12,651 nt of DNA from Candidatus Fermentibacterales bacterium (lineage in GTDB: Bacteria > Fermentibacterota > Fermentibacteria > Fermentibacterales > JAFGKQ01): assembly GCA_016928495.1 (NCBI GenBank), contig JAFGKQ010000249.1, forward strand, positions 1-12,651, in the 5' to 3' direction. This document shows, one piece after another, positions 6,762-12,651 of the stretch. A program made the position numbers and the translations under genes. Positions within the stretch are counted from its first letter, which is position 1; every line of letters starts with the position of its first letter. A model generated the notes under the pieces. That model ran no database searches and had not been told where the DNA came from. It was given only the letters and a program-made list of their open reading frames with translations.

Positions 6762-7526
6762 CTAGTCCTCCGTTTCGAGTCTTTCGAGGGCGCAACGGGC
6801 CGCCTCCTGGTGCGCCTGCCTCTTCGTTCTTCCGACCCCCTGGCCAAGGGGCCGGTCCGACAGGAACACGACGGCGGAGTAGCTGGGCTGGTGGTCCGGG
6901 CCCTCCCTGGAGACTATGGAGTACCTCGGCAGCATGCCGTAGTTGGCGACGCAGAGCTCCTGCAGCCTGGACTTGGGATCGGAGTCGGGGGAGATCTCCC
7001 TGGCCAGCCTTGCCGGCTCCAGGATCTTCTCCTCTATGACCTCCCGCGCGGATTCCAGCCCGCCATCGAGGTACACGGCTCCGGCGAGGGCCTCCAGAAC
7101 ATCGGCAAGCACAGAGCCCCCCTGGGAGGGATCCTCGCCCAGAGCCAGCGACGGCCCGGTCTCTATGAACGCTGAGAGACCCGATCCGATCGCCCTTCTC
7201 TGGAGATTCGCGCTGCTCACGATGTCAGCCTTACGGCGGCTGAGCCTGCCCTCGTCCTCCTCCGGATGCTCCCTCAGCAACGCCTCTCTCACGACCAGCT
7301 CGATGACCGCATCGCCGAGGAACTCGAGCCTCTCGTAACTGAGAGAGGACAGCGCGGTTCCATCGGCGCCATGCAGCGCAGACGGATGAGTCAGTGCCCT
7401 CTCCAGCAGATCCGGGTCCCTGAAACGGTATCCAAGGCGCTCCTCCAGGCCGTTGCGCGAAGCGAGCCCCCGGAGATGACCCCTGGCATCGTCCCTTCGA
7501 CTCTCTCCCGGGTCAGACTCTTCCAA
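6762..7526 (-). CDS. rnc: Ribonuclease III
   Basis: A 254-residue RNase III, which cleaves double-stranded RNA and processes rRNA precursors. The catalytic domain has the signature ERLEFLGDA (Glu65, Glu68, Asp72) and the second metal-binding pair in DVLEALAGAVYLDGG (Asp142, Glu145), so the active site is complete. A double-stranded-RNA-binding domain follows from about residue 183 (DPKSRLQEL) to GVGRTKRQAHQEAARCALERL. The start is uncertain: TTG 7526 overlaps the end of fabF by 14 bases and has no clear ribosome site, and no ATG, GTG or further TTG precedes the conserved GLEERLGYRF. Translation is probably coupled to fabF. The fabF-rnc order is common in bacteria. Confidence 0.95.
   Translation of the reverse strand: MEESDPGESRRDDARGHLRGLASRNGLEERLGYRFRDPDLLERALTHPSALHGADGTALSSLSYERLEFLGDAVIELVVREALLREHPEEDEGRLSRRKADIVSSANLQRRAIGSGLSAFIETGPSLALGEDPSQGGSVLADVLEALAGAVYLDGGLESAREVIEEKILEPARLAREISPDSDPKSRLQELCVANYGMLPRYSIVSREGPDHQPSYSAVVFLSDRPLGQGVGRTKRQAHQEAARCALERLETED
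6767..6771 (-). promoter_or_regulatory. Ribosome binding site that fixes the TTG start of the acyl-CoA dehydrogenase
   Basis: GGAGG on the minus strand lies within the last codons of rnc, 7 bases before the TTG at 6759. No ATG or GTG lies at a suitable distance in this frame, so the unusual TTG is the best start. Confidence 0.7.
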
Positions 7527-8757
7527 TCGCCAGCGTGACGTTATGGCCTCCGAATCCGAAGGAGTTGGTCAGCGCGTACCGGATGTCGGCCTTCCTGGCC
7601 TCTCTTGGAACGTAGTCCAGATCGCAGCCTTCACCCGGCACCTCGAGCGTAGCGGTGGGCGGTATCACCGATTCCCTCATCGCGAGGACGGTCAGGGCCA
7701 GCTCCATGGCCCCCGCGGCGCCGAGCATGTGCCCGGTCACGGACTTCGTGGAGGAGACGAGGAGCTTCTTCCTGGCAACGTCCTCCCCGAACGCGGTCTT
7801 GATGGCCTGGGTCTCGTATATGTCGTTGAGCTCCGTAGAGGTCCCATGGGCATTCAGGTAGGCGACATCCTCGGGTGCCAGACCGGCCTCCCTCATGGCG
7901 AGGCTCATGGATCTGGCAGCACCCTCTCCGCCCTCGGGCGGCGCCGTCATGTGGTAGGCGTCGCAGGTCATGCCTATGCCGATGAGCTCCGCGAGGATCT
8001 CGGCGCCTCTCTTCCTGGCGTGCTCGTACTCCTCGAGAACAACCACGGCCGCGCCTTCCGCCATGACGAAACCGTCCCTGCCTCTGTCGAAGGGCCTGGA
8101 GGCGGTTGGCGGATCGTCGTTGCGGGTCGAGACGGCCTTCAGGGCGCAGAAGCCGCCAAGGCCCATTACGGTTATCGGCGCTTCCGATCCCCCGGCCATG
8201 ATCACGTCCGCCCTGCCCAGCTTGATGGCGTCGTACGAGGCGGCAATGGCATGGCCGCTGGTGGCGCATGCCGTCATGGTCGCGAAGTTGATGCCCTTGG
8301 CGCCGAGGTCGATCGCCACCATTCCGCTGGCCATGTTGCCTATCATCATGGGGCAGAAGAAGGGGCTGATGCGGTCCACGCCGCGTTCGAGGGCCTTCAC
8401 GTGCTCCTCTTCCAGCGTCCCGATGCCGCCGATCCCGGTGCCGATTATCACCCCGAGCCTGTCAGGGTCCGTCCGGCTATCGGAGAGCCCCGCATGGTTC
8501 CAAGCCGCCCTCGATGCCACCAGTGCGAACTGGGTGTAGCGATCAGCCCTCTTGACGATCCTCCGGTCCAGGACGGCCTCGGGGTCGAAACCCCGGACCT
8601 CGCCGGCCACCTGGCTCGTGAATGGCTCCGGGTCGATCAGGGTGATCCGACGGATGCCGCTCTTCCCGTCGATGGCGTTCTGCCAGTTCTCGCGCGTGTC
8701 CTTCCCGATGCAGCTTATCAAACCCATTCCAGTGATGACGACGCGCTGTCCGTTCAC
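7513..8757 (-). CDS. fabF: 3-oxoacyl-[acyl-carrier-protein] synthase II
   Basis: A 414-residue condensing enzyme that elongates acyl-ACP with malonyl-ACP. With the GTG start at 8757 the Cys-His-His triad falls at Cys164 (TACATSG), His304 (NAHGTST) and His343 (KSVTGHMLGAAG), nearly the E. coli FabF numbering, and the glycine-rich SFGFGGHN tail is present. An ATG at 8766 would add three residues. GTG 8757 is preferred because the protein then begins MNGQRVVITGMG and the codon overlaps the stop of a possible short leader frame as GTGA. It follows acpP after about 150 bases and overlaps rnc at its 3' end. Function is firm; the exact start is less so. Confidence 0.96.
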   Translation of the reverse strand: MNGQRVVITGMGLISCIGKDTRENWQNAIDGKSGIRRITLIDPEPFTSQVAGEVRGFDPEAVLDRRIVKRADRYTQFALVASRAAWNHAGLSDSRTDPDRLGVIIGTGIGGIGTLEEEHVKALERGVDRISPFFCPMMIGNMASGMVAIDLGAKGINFATMTACATSGHAIAASYDAIKLGRADVIMAGGSEAPITVMGLGGFCALKAVSTRNDDPPTASRPFDRGRDGFVMAEGAAVVVLEEYEHARKRGAEILAELIGIGMTCDAYHMTAPPEGGEGAARSMSLAMREAGLAPEDVAYLNAHGTSTELNDIYETQAIKTAFGEDVARKKLLVSSTKSVTGHMLGAAGAMELALTVLAMRESVIPPTATLEVPGEGCDLDYVPREARKADIRYALTNSFGFGGHNVTLAIGRV

Positions 8758-8813
8758 GGGATCCATCCTTCGCTCTGCCTCGATGAACGAGTGCTATGCG
8801 GTTTCTGCGTCAT
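8754..8813 (-). CDS. Possible 19-residue leader peptide overlapping the fabF start
   Basis: ATG 8813 has a strong GAGGAG site (8828-8823) 9 bases upstream and opens a frame encoding MTQKPHSTRSSRQSEGWIP, ending in a TGA that overlaps the GTG 8757 start of fabF by four bases (GTGA). fabF itself has only a weak ribosome site, so this frame could deliver ribosomes to it. The frame is also in phase with acpP, with no stop between the acpP TAG and this TGA. No homology is recognised. It could be chance in GC-rich sequence. Confidence 0.35.
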   Translation of the reverse strand: MTQKPHSTRSSRQSEGWIP

Positions 8814-8909
8814 GCCGGGGCACTCCTCGCCGATCGCGGCCGGCCCCCATGGGACAATCCTGGAGAGCCGGGTCCTCGAGCGGATGGAGCATGAGCTCGT
8901 GGAGCCCTG

Positions 8910-9146
8910 CTACTCCTTGCCCTTCTCCGTGAGGTACCCGACGACAAGGCCGACGGTGGTGAGCTTGGAAGCCTCGTCGTCAGGGATCTTCATCCCGAAG
9001 TTGTCCTCGAAGGCCATCAGCAGCTCGACGATGTCGAGCGAGTCCGCACCGAGGTCCGTCTGGAAGTCGGCTTCCGGAACCACTTCTTCGGGTCTGACAC
9101 CGAGCTTCTCGACGATGATGTCGCGAACACGGTCGTCGATGGACAT
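8910..9146 (-). CDS. acpP: Acyl carrier protein
   Basis: A 78-residue acidic helical protein with the phosphopantetheine attachment site at Ser36 in GADSLDIVELLMAFE. It carries growing acyl chains for FabH, FabF and FabG and supplies acyl groups to PlsX. Length and sequence are typical of type II fatty-acid-synthesis ACPs rather than polyketide carriers. ATG 9146 has an AAAGGGG site 8 bases upstream and lies 19 bases after the fabG stop. The gap to fabF is the largest in the operon and holds no clear promoter or terminator. Confidence 0.97.
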   Translation of the reverse strand: MSIDDRVRDIIVEKLGVRPEEVVPEADFQTDLGADSLDIVELLMAFEDNFGMKIPDDEASKLTTVGLVVGYLTEKGKE

Positions 9147-9165
9147 ACGCTTCGCCCCTTTCCGA

Positions 9166-9894
9166 TCAGGTTGTTAGGCCGCCATCCAGAGGGATGACAG
9201 CGCCGCTGATATAACAGGCACCGTCACTCAACAGAAAGGCCACCAGTGCGGCTGCGTCCCCGGGCTGCCCCATCCTGCCCAGGGCTATCCTCGCCGCGTA
9301 GCCGGCTCTGACCTCCTCAGGGAGGTCCTTCGTCATGTCCGTTTCGATGAACCCGGGCGCGATCGCGTTCACCCTGATGTTCCTGGATCCCAGCTCCCTG
9401 GCCAGAGTCCTCGTGAGACCCAGGAGCCCGGCCTTGCTGGAGGAGTAGTTCGCCTGTCCGGCACTTCCCGTCAGCGCCACTACCGAGGAAACGTACACGA
9501 TCGATCCGGACCTGGCCCGCATCATGCCCCGGGCAAGGGCCCTGGTCATGAGAAAAGAGCCCGTCAGGTTGACGCGAAGGACCGCCTCCCAGTCCGCGGG
9601 GTCCATTCGTACGAGGAGCCCGTCCCTCGTTATGCCGGCGTTGTTGACCAGACCGGTCGGAACACCCAGTTCCGCCTCGATCGCCTCGCAGGCTCCGGAA
9701 ACGGAGTCAGGATCGCCTACGTCCACTGCGTAGGGGTGGAAGTCCTGACCGAGCTCGGAGGCGCGCTCCTCGAGCTCCGCTTCGAGCAGATCGCATCCCG
9801 CGACCACCCAGCCATCCTGAAGCAGCCTCCTGGAGACCGCGAGCCCTATGCCCCTCGCCGAGCCCGTTACCACTGCGACCCTCGAGTCGTTCAT
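9166..9894 (-). CDS. fabG: 3-oxoacyl-[acyl-carrier-protein] reductase
   Basis: A 242-residue short-chain dehydrogenase that reduces 3-ketoacyl-ACP with NADPH. The cofactor motif TGSARGIG (10-17), NNAG (84-87) and catalytic Ser137, Tyr150 and Lys154 (YSSSK) are present, and the family tail ISGAVIPLDGGL is intact. ATG 9894 has GGAGG 9 bases upstream. It begins 33 bases after fabH, where fabD is found in many other bacteria, and ends 19 bases before acpP. Confidence 0.96.
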   Translation of the reverse strand: MNDSRVAVVTGSARGIGLAVSRRLLQDGWVVAGCDLLEAELEERASELGQDFHPYAVDVGDPDSVSGACEAIEAELGVPTGLVNNAGITRDGLLVRMDPADWEAVLRVNLTGSFLMTRALARGMMRARSGSIVYVSSVVALTGSAGQANYSSSKAGLLGLTRTLARELGSRNIRVNAIAPGFIETDMTKDLPEEVRAGYAARIALGRMGQPGDAAALVAFLLSDGACYISGAVIPLDGGLTT

Positions 9895-9927
9895 GCCAGG
9901 TTCCCTCCCATCACCACGGCGCGCGAC

Positions 9928-10914
9928 TCACTCTCTCCACTTGATCAGGATCCCGGCCCAGGTCAGGCCGGCGCCGAAGGCCGCGAGAACGATGTTCTTC
10001 GGAGGGACCACCAGACCCTCCCTGACGGCTTCGTCCAACGCTATCGGGATCGAGGCTGCGGAGGTGTTGCCGTACTTGTGGATGTTGACGAAGACCTGTT
10101 CCGGGCGCAGCTCCAGCGCTCTCGCCGTAGCGTCTATGATCCTGGTGTTGGCCTGATGAGATATCAGCAGGTCTACTTCGGACTTCGGCGTGCCGTCCTT
10201 CTCGAGTGCCTTGAGGCAGGAGTCCCTCATGGCCCTCACCGCGTACCTGAAGACCTCCCGGCCCTCCATGTAGATGGTGTGCAGGTTCTGCCTGACGGAC
10301 TCCTCGGATGCCGGCATCCTCGACCCGCCGGCCCTCATCAACAGAAGATCGCCGAGGCTGCCGTCGGCCCCCCAGTGCCAGCCGCCGAGCTCCCCTCCGG
10401 GGCCCGTGCTGGAAACCGCAGCGGCTCCGGCTCCGTCACCGAAGAGGACGCAGGTGTTGCGATCGGTCCAGTTCGTGATCTTGGTGAGCATCTCGACGCC
10501 GACCACGAGGATGCGCTCGAAGAACCCGCTCTCGATGAAGGCCTTGGCCTGTATCAGGCCATAGAGGAACCCCGAGCACCCGGCGGCGAAGTCGTAGGCC
10601 GGGACGTTCTCGAGGCCGAGCCTGCTCGCGAGGATGCAGGCGGTCGCAGGGCACGGGTAGTCGGGAGTGATGGTCCCGACCAGCACGCAGTCCACATCCC
10701 CGGGAGCCCAGCCCGCAGCCTCCATGGCGGATCTACAGGCCTCCAGCGCGAAGTCGGACGAGGCCTCCCCGGGTGTCGAGACGTGTCTCTCCTTTATGCC
10801 GGTCCTGGTAATGATCCACTCGTCAGAGGTATCGACCATGCTCTCGAGGTCCTTGTTGGTGAGGATCTTCTCCGGTACGGAGTGTCCGGTGCCGACGATG
10901 TAGGCCTTTTTCAC
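9928..10914 (-). CDS. fabH: 3-oxoacyl-[acyl-carrier-protein] synthase III
   Basis: A 328-residue initiating condensing enzyme that joins acetyl-CoA or a branched acyl-CoA starter to malonyl-ACP. The Cys-His-Asn triad is complete: Cys113 (AAGCSGF), His253 (ISHQANTRI) and Asn283 (GNTSAAS), close to E. coli numbering. The GTG at 10914 (MKKAYIVGTG) is chosen because GGAGG (10925-10921) is 6 bases upstream; the GTG at 10920 would directly abut that site. It starts 2 bases after the plsX stop. Starter preference cannot be read from the sequence. Confidence 0.96.
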   Translation of the reverse strand: MKKAYIVGTGHSVPEKILTNKDLESMVDTSDEWIITRTGIKERHVSTPGEASSDFALEACRSAMEAAGWAPGDVDCVLVGTITPDYPCPATACILASRLGLENVPAYDFAAGCSGFLYGLIQAKAFIESGFFERILVVGVEMLTKITNWTDRNTCVLFGDGAGAAAVSSTGPGGELGGWHWGADGSLGDLLLMRAGGSRMPASEESVRQNLHTIYMEGREVFRYAVRAMRDSCLKALEKDGTPKSEVDLLISHQANTRIIDATARALELRPEQVFVNIHKYGNTSAASIPIALDEAVREGLVVPPKNIVLAAFGAGLTWAGILIKWRE

Positions 10915-10916
10915 AC

Positions 10917-11951
10917 TCACCCTCCCTGAGGCGCGTTGGCTCTGAGCTCGGTCTCTATGCGATCGTTAACGCCGCTCCTGTGGAAGTCGCAGGCCGCAGC
11001 GACGGCGTTCTTGATGGCTTTCGAGCTCGAGCTCCCGTGGGCGACGATGGAGACACCCTGCAGGCCGAGGAGAGGAGCGCCTCCGTACTCCGCTGAGTCG
11101 AGCAGCCTCCATAGCCTGTTGAAAGCAGGCCTCATCAGCAGACACCCGGCTCTGGAGAACCAGTGCCTCTTCATCTCCAGGTAGAGGGAGCCGCCGATCA
11201 GGTCCGCGATGGACTCGGTGAACTTCAGTATGATGTTGCCGATGAAGCCGTCGCAGACGACTACGTCCGCTTCTCCCTTCAGGATGCCGTCCCCCTCCAC
11301 GTTGCCCGTGAAGTTCAGGCCGGTCCGGCTGAGAAGCTCGTAGGCCTCCTGTGACTCGCTGCTGCCCTTGGTCCTCTCTACGCCTACGTTCATGAGCGCA
11401 ACTCGCGGCGAGTCTATGCCGAACACGCCACTCGAGTAGGCGCTGCCCATGTGGGCGAACTGATAGAGATGCTCCGCCCTGCAGCCGATGTTCGCACCCA
11501 CATCCAGCACCACCGTCGGGTTGCCCTGGGTCGGGAAGGTAGCAGCTATCGCGGGCCTGTGAACGCCCTCTATCCTGCCGAGAGCGAACAGGCACGCTGC
11601 CATGAAGGCTCCGGTGTTGCCGGGGCTGATCGCCGCCTGGGCCTCCCCGGAGCGAAGAAGCTCCACGGTTCTCGCGATAGAGCTGTCGGGCTTGCTCTTC
11701 AGAGCCTCGGCCGGATGGTCGGCCATCGTTATCGTCTGCGAGGAATGCCGGATCGTTATCGGGAGCCGCGCTCCCCGTCCAGCGGCCAGCAGGCCAGAGA
11801 GTATATCCTTATCTCCCACCAGGATAAGTGAGACTCCACCGGACACGTCGTCCGGGGACTCCACCAGGAACCTGATGGCGCCTCTGACCACGACCTCAGG
11901 GCCGCGGTCCCCGCCCATCGCGTCCAGGGCGACCGTGAGCTCAGACGCCAT
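10917..11951 (-). CDS. plsX: Phosphate acyltransferase PlsX
   Basis: A 344-residue PlsX, which converts acyl-ACP and phosphate to acyl-phosphate, the donor used by PlsY in phospholipid synthesis. It has the N-terminal VALDAMGGDRGPEVVVRG, the segments ISPGNTGAFMA and PTVVLDVGAN, and VVCDGFIGNIILKFTES. ATG 11951 is chosen by homology; an upstream in-frame GTG at 11963 would add four residues. Neither has a good ribosome site, and a short frame overlapping the start (11941-11994) might couple its translation. The rpmF-plsX-fabH order is widely conserved. Confidence 0.95.
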   Translation of the reverse strand: MASELTVALDAMGGDRGPEVVVRGAIRFLVESPDDVSGGVSLILVGDKDILSGLLAAGRGARLPITIRHSSQTITMADHPAEALKSKPDSSIARTVELLRSGEAQAAISPGNTGAFMAACLFALGRIEGVHRPAIAATFPTQGNPTVVLDVGANIGCRAEHLYQFAHMGSAYSSGVFGIDSPRVALMNVGVERTKGSSESQEAYELLSRTGLNFTGNVEGDGILKGEADVVVCDGFIGNIILKFTESIADLIGGSLYLEMKRHWFSRAGCLLMRPAFNRLWRLLDSAEYGGAPLLGLQGVSIVAHGSSSSKAIKNAVAAACDFHRSGVNDRIETELRANAPQGG

Positions 11952-11994
11952 GGCAGGCCGCACCCAGAATGCAGGGAAGCCCGATACGGGTCAT
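11941..11994 (-). CDS. Possible 17-residue leader peptide overlapping the plsX start
   Basis: ATG 11994 follows a GGAGGGAG stretch (12011-12004) at 9 bases and opens the frame MTRIGLPCILGAACHGV, ending in TGA at 11943-11941, 8-10 bases into plsX. plsX has no obvious ribosome site of its own, so coupling is plausible. There is no homology support and the length is within chance. Confidence 0.22.
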   Translation of the reverse strand: MTRIGLPCILGAACHGV

Positions 11995-12037
11995 GCAGAG
12001 CTTCTCCCTCCGGACGTTCAACTGATCCCGGGCGCTG

Positions 12038-12223
12038 CTAGGACGATTCCTCTGGCTCTATGACCTGGCGGTCGGCGTAGAAGCCGCAGTGTCTGCACAC
12101 GCGATGCGGCAGCCTGGGCTCTCCGCACTGAGGGCAGGGGCTGACATCCTTCGCTTCCAGTGTCCAGGTCGCCCTGCGCTTGTCGCGCCTGGTCCTGGAG
12201 TGCCGTCTCTTGGGTACCGGCAT
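12038..12223 (-). CDS. rpmF: 50S ribosomal protein L32
   Basis: A 61-residue basic protein beginning MPVPKRRHSRTRRDKRR, the standard L32 start, with four zinc-ligand cysteines at 30, 33, 43 and 46 (CPQC and CRHC). This is the zinc-binding form rather than the cysteine-free paralogue some bacteria use under zinc limitation. ATG 12223 is preceded by a purine-rich GAGAGAAAGAGAGAAG stretch instead of a canonical GGAGG. The 71-base gap to yceD contains only a small GCCCG/CGGGC inverted repeat. It lies about 86 bases before plsX. Confidence 0.96.
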   Translation of the reverse strand: MPVPKRRHSRTRRDKRRATWTLEAKDVSPCPQCGEPRLPHRVCRHCGFYADRQVIEPEESS

Positions 12224-12294
12224 GCTTCTCTCTTTCTCTCTGAGCCGATGTATGCCCCCGGCCCCGTGTGGCCCGATCCGGGCTCGAGGATCCT

Positions 12295-12651
12295 CTAGTT
12301 CCTTGCGGCCGCGCTCCCGCCGTTCTTCGAATGCGCGCAGCTCTCTCTGTTGAGGTTGGCTCCGCACGCGGGACAGAGGCCTCTGCAGTCGGGACTGCAG
12401 AGGGGCATTCGAGGCACGGAAAGTATTATGGCTTCGCGTACTCCGTCAAGTATGCTCACCGTCGAGCACCTGGAGAGCACGGACTGCGTCTCGTAGTCGT
12501 CCTCGTCCGCTCTGGGCCCCCAGGTGAAGGAGCGCGTGAAGCTCTCGCTCACACGCGCGCCGTAGTGGTCCAGGCATCTCGCGCATCGAAGCACTACGCT
12601 GCCCTCCAGCAATCCCCTGCAGACGAGGACCTCGCCCCTGAGCAGCAGCTC
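12295..12651 (-). CDS. yceD: YceD/DUF177 family protein, large rRNA accumulation (N-terminus cut by window edge)
   Basis: The frame is open to the right edge, so the N-terminal part is missing; the 118 visible residues are the C-terminal portion. The DUF177 hallmarks are present: VLRCARCL (CxxC), a later IILSVPRMPLCSPDCRGLCPACGANLNRESC cysteine-rich tail (shown by its key pieces CSPDC, CPACG and C-terminal Cys), and the position directly upstream of rpmF. Family members are linked to 23S rRNA accumulation and are typically encoded next to rpmF. The many cysteines suggest zinc binding, as in the DUF177 variants of Firmicutes and several other phyla. Good confidence in family; molecular role inferred. 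Confidence 0.9.
   Translation of the reverse strand, partial: ELLLRGEVLVCRGLLEGSVVLRCARCLDHYGARVSESFTRSFTWGPRADEDDYETQSVLSRCSTVSILDGVREAIILSVPRMPLCSPDCRGLCPACGANLNRESCAHSKNGGSAAARN

Noticed and set aside
8767-8909. Internal promoter in the acpP-fabF gap
   Set aside because: No pair of -35 and -10 boxes with suitable spacing was found on the minus strand.
7543-9177. Plus-strand open frame of more than 500 codons opposite fabF and acpP
   Set aside because: It lies antisense to two certain genes, has a low-complexity Gly/Arg/His-rich composition, and matches no family. It reflects third-position GC bias on the coding strand.
9736-10929. Plus-strand open frame of about 400 codons opposite fabH and fabG
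   Set aside because: Antisense shadow of conserved genes, with no domain and no credible ribosome site.
12224-12294. Possible regulatory RNA element between yceD and rpmF
   Set aside because: Only a 5-bp GCCCG/CGGGC stem is visible, which is expected by chance in GC-rich sequence.

Overview
The window is a GC-rich, densely packed bacterial chromosome segment. Almost everything from the right edge down to about 2067 lies on the minus strand in one tight run of genes. Read in transcription order it is: yceD/DUF177 (cut by the right edge), rpmF (L32), plsX, fabH, fabG, acpP, fabF, rnc, an acyl-CoA dehydrogenase, etfB, etfA (with an N-terminal two-cluster ferredoxin domain), a PHP-domain metallohydrolase and a small secreted protein. 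The first eight are the widespread bacterial ribosome/fatty-acid-synthesis cluster, but fabD, usually between fabH and fabG, is absent. Beyond rnc the run continues with almost no spacing into an acyl-CoA dehydrogenase/ETF module, so type II fatty-acid synthesis genes and acyl-CoA redox genes probably share a transcript.

At the left, a separate minus-strand lipoprotein gene (1577-1957) has its own near-consensus sigma-70-type promoter and a strong GC-rich hairpin after its stop. It converges with the 3' part of a plus-strand gene for a long TPR protein, whose N-terminal half lies outside the window.

The organism cannot be named from this sequence. High GC, frequent AGG arginine codons, several TTG and GTG starts with strong GGAGG ribosome sites, a lipobox lipoprotein, and an EtfA with 2x[4Fe-4S] suggest a diderm, probably anaerobic or facultative bacterium, possibly from a little-cultured phylum. 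This is a weak inference.

How the genes fit together: YceD and L32 belong to large-subunit ribosome assembly. PlsX makes acyl-phosphate for phospholipid synthesis. FabH starts and FabF elongates acyl chains on the acyl carrier protein, and FabG reduces the 3-keto intermediates. RNase III processes rRNA. The dehydrogenase passes electrons to EtfBA or takes them from it; the gene order and the ferredoxin-like EtfA domain resemble caffeyl-CoA reductase (CarCDE) and raise the possibility of flavin-based electron bifurcation. The most interesting features are this junction, the missing fabD, and two short reading frames that overlap the starts of fabF and plsX and may couple their translation. No mobile elements, CRISPR arrays, tRNAs or rRNAs were seen, and no gap longer than about 150 bases lacks a gene.
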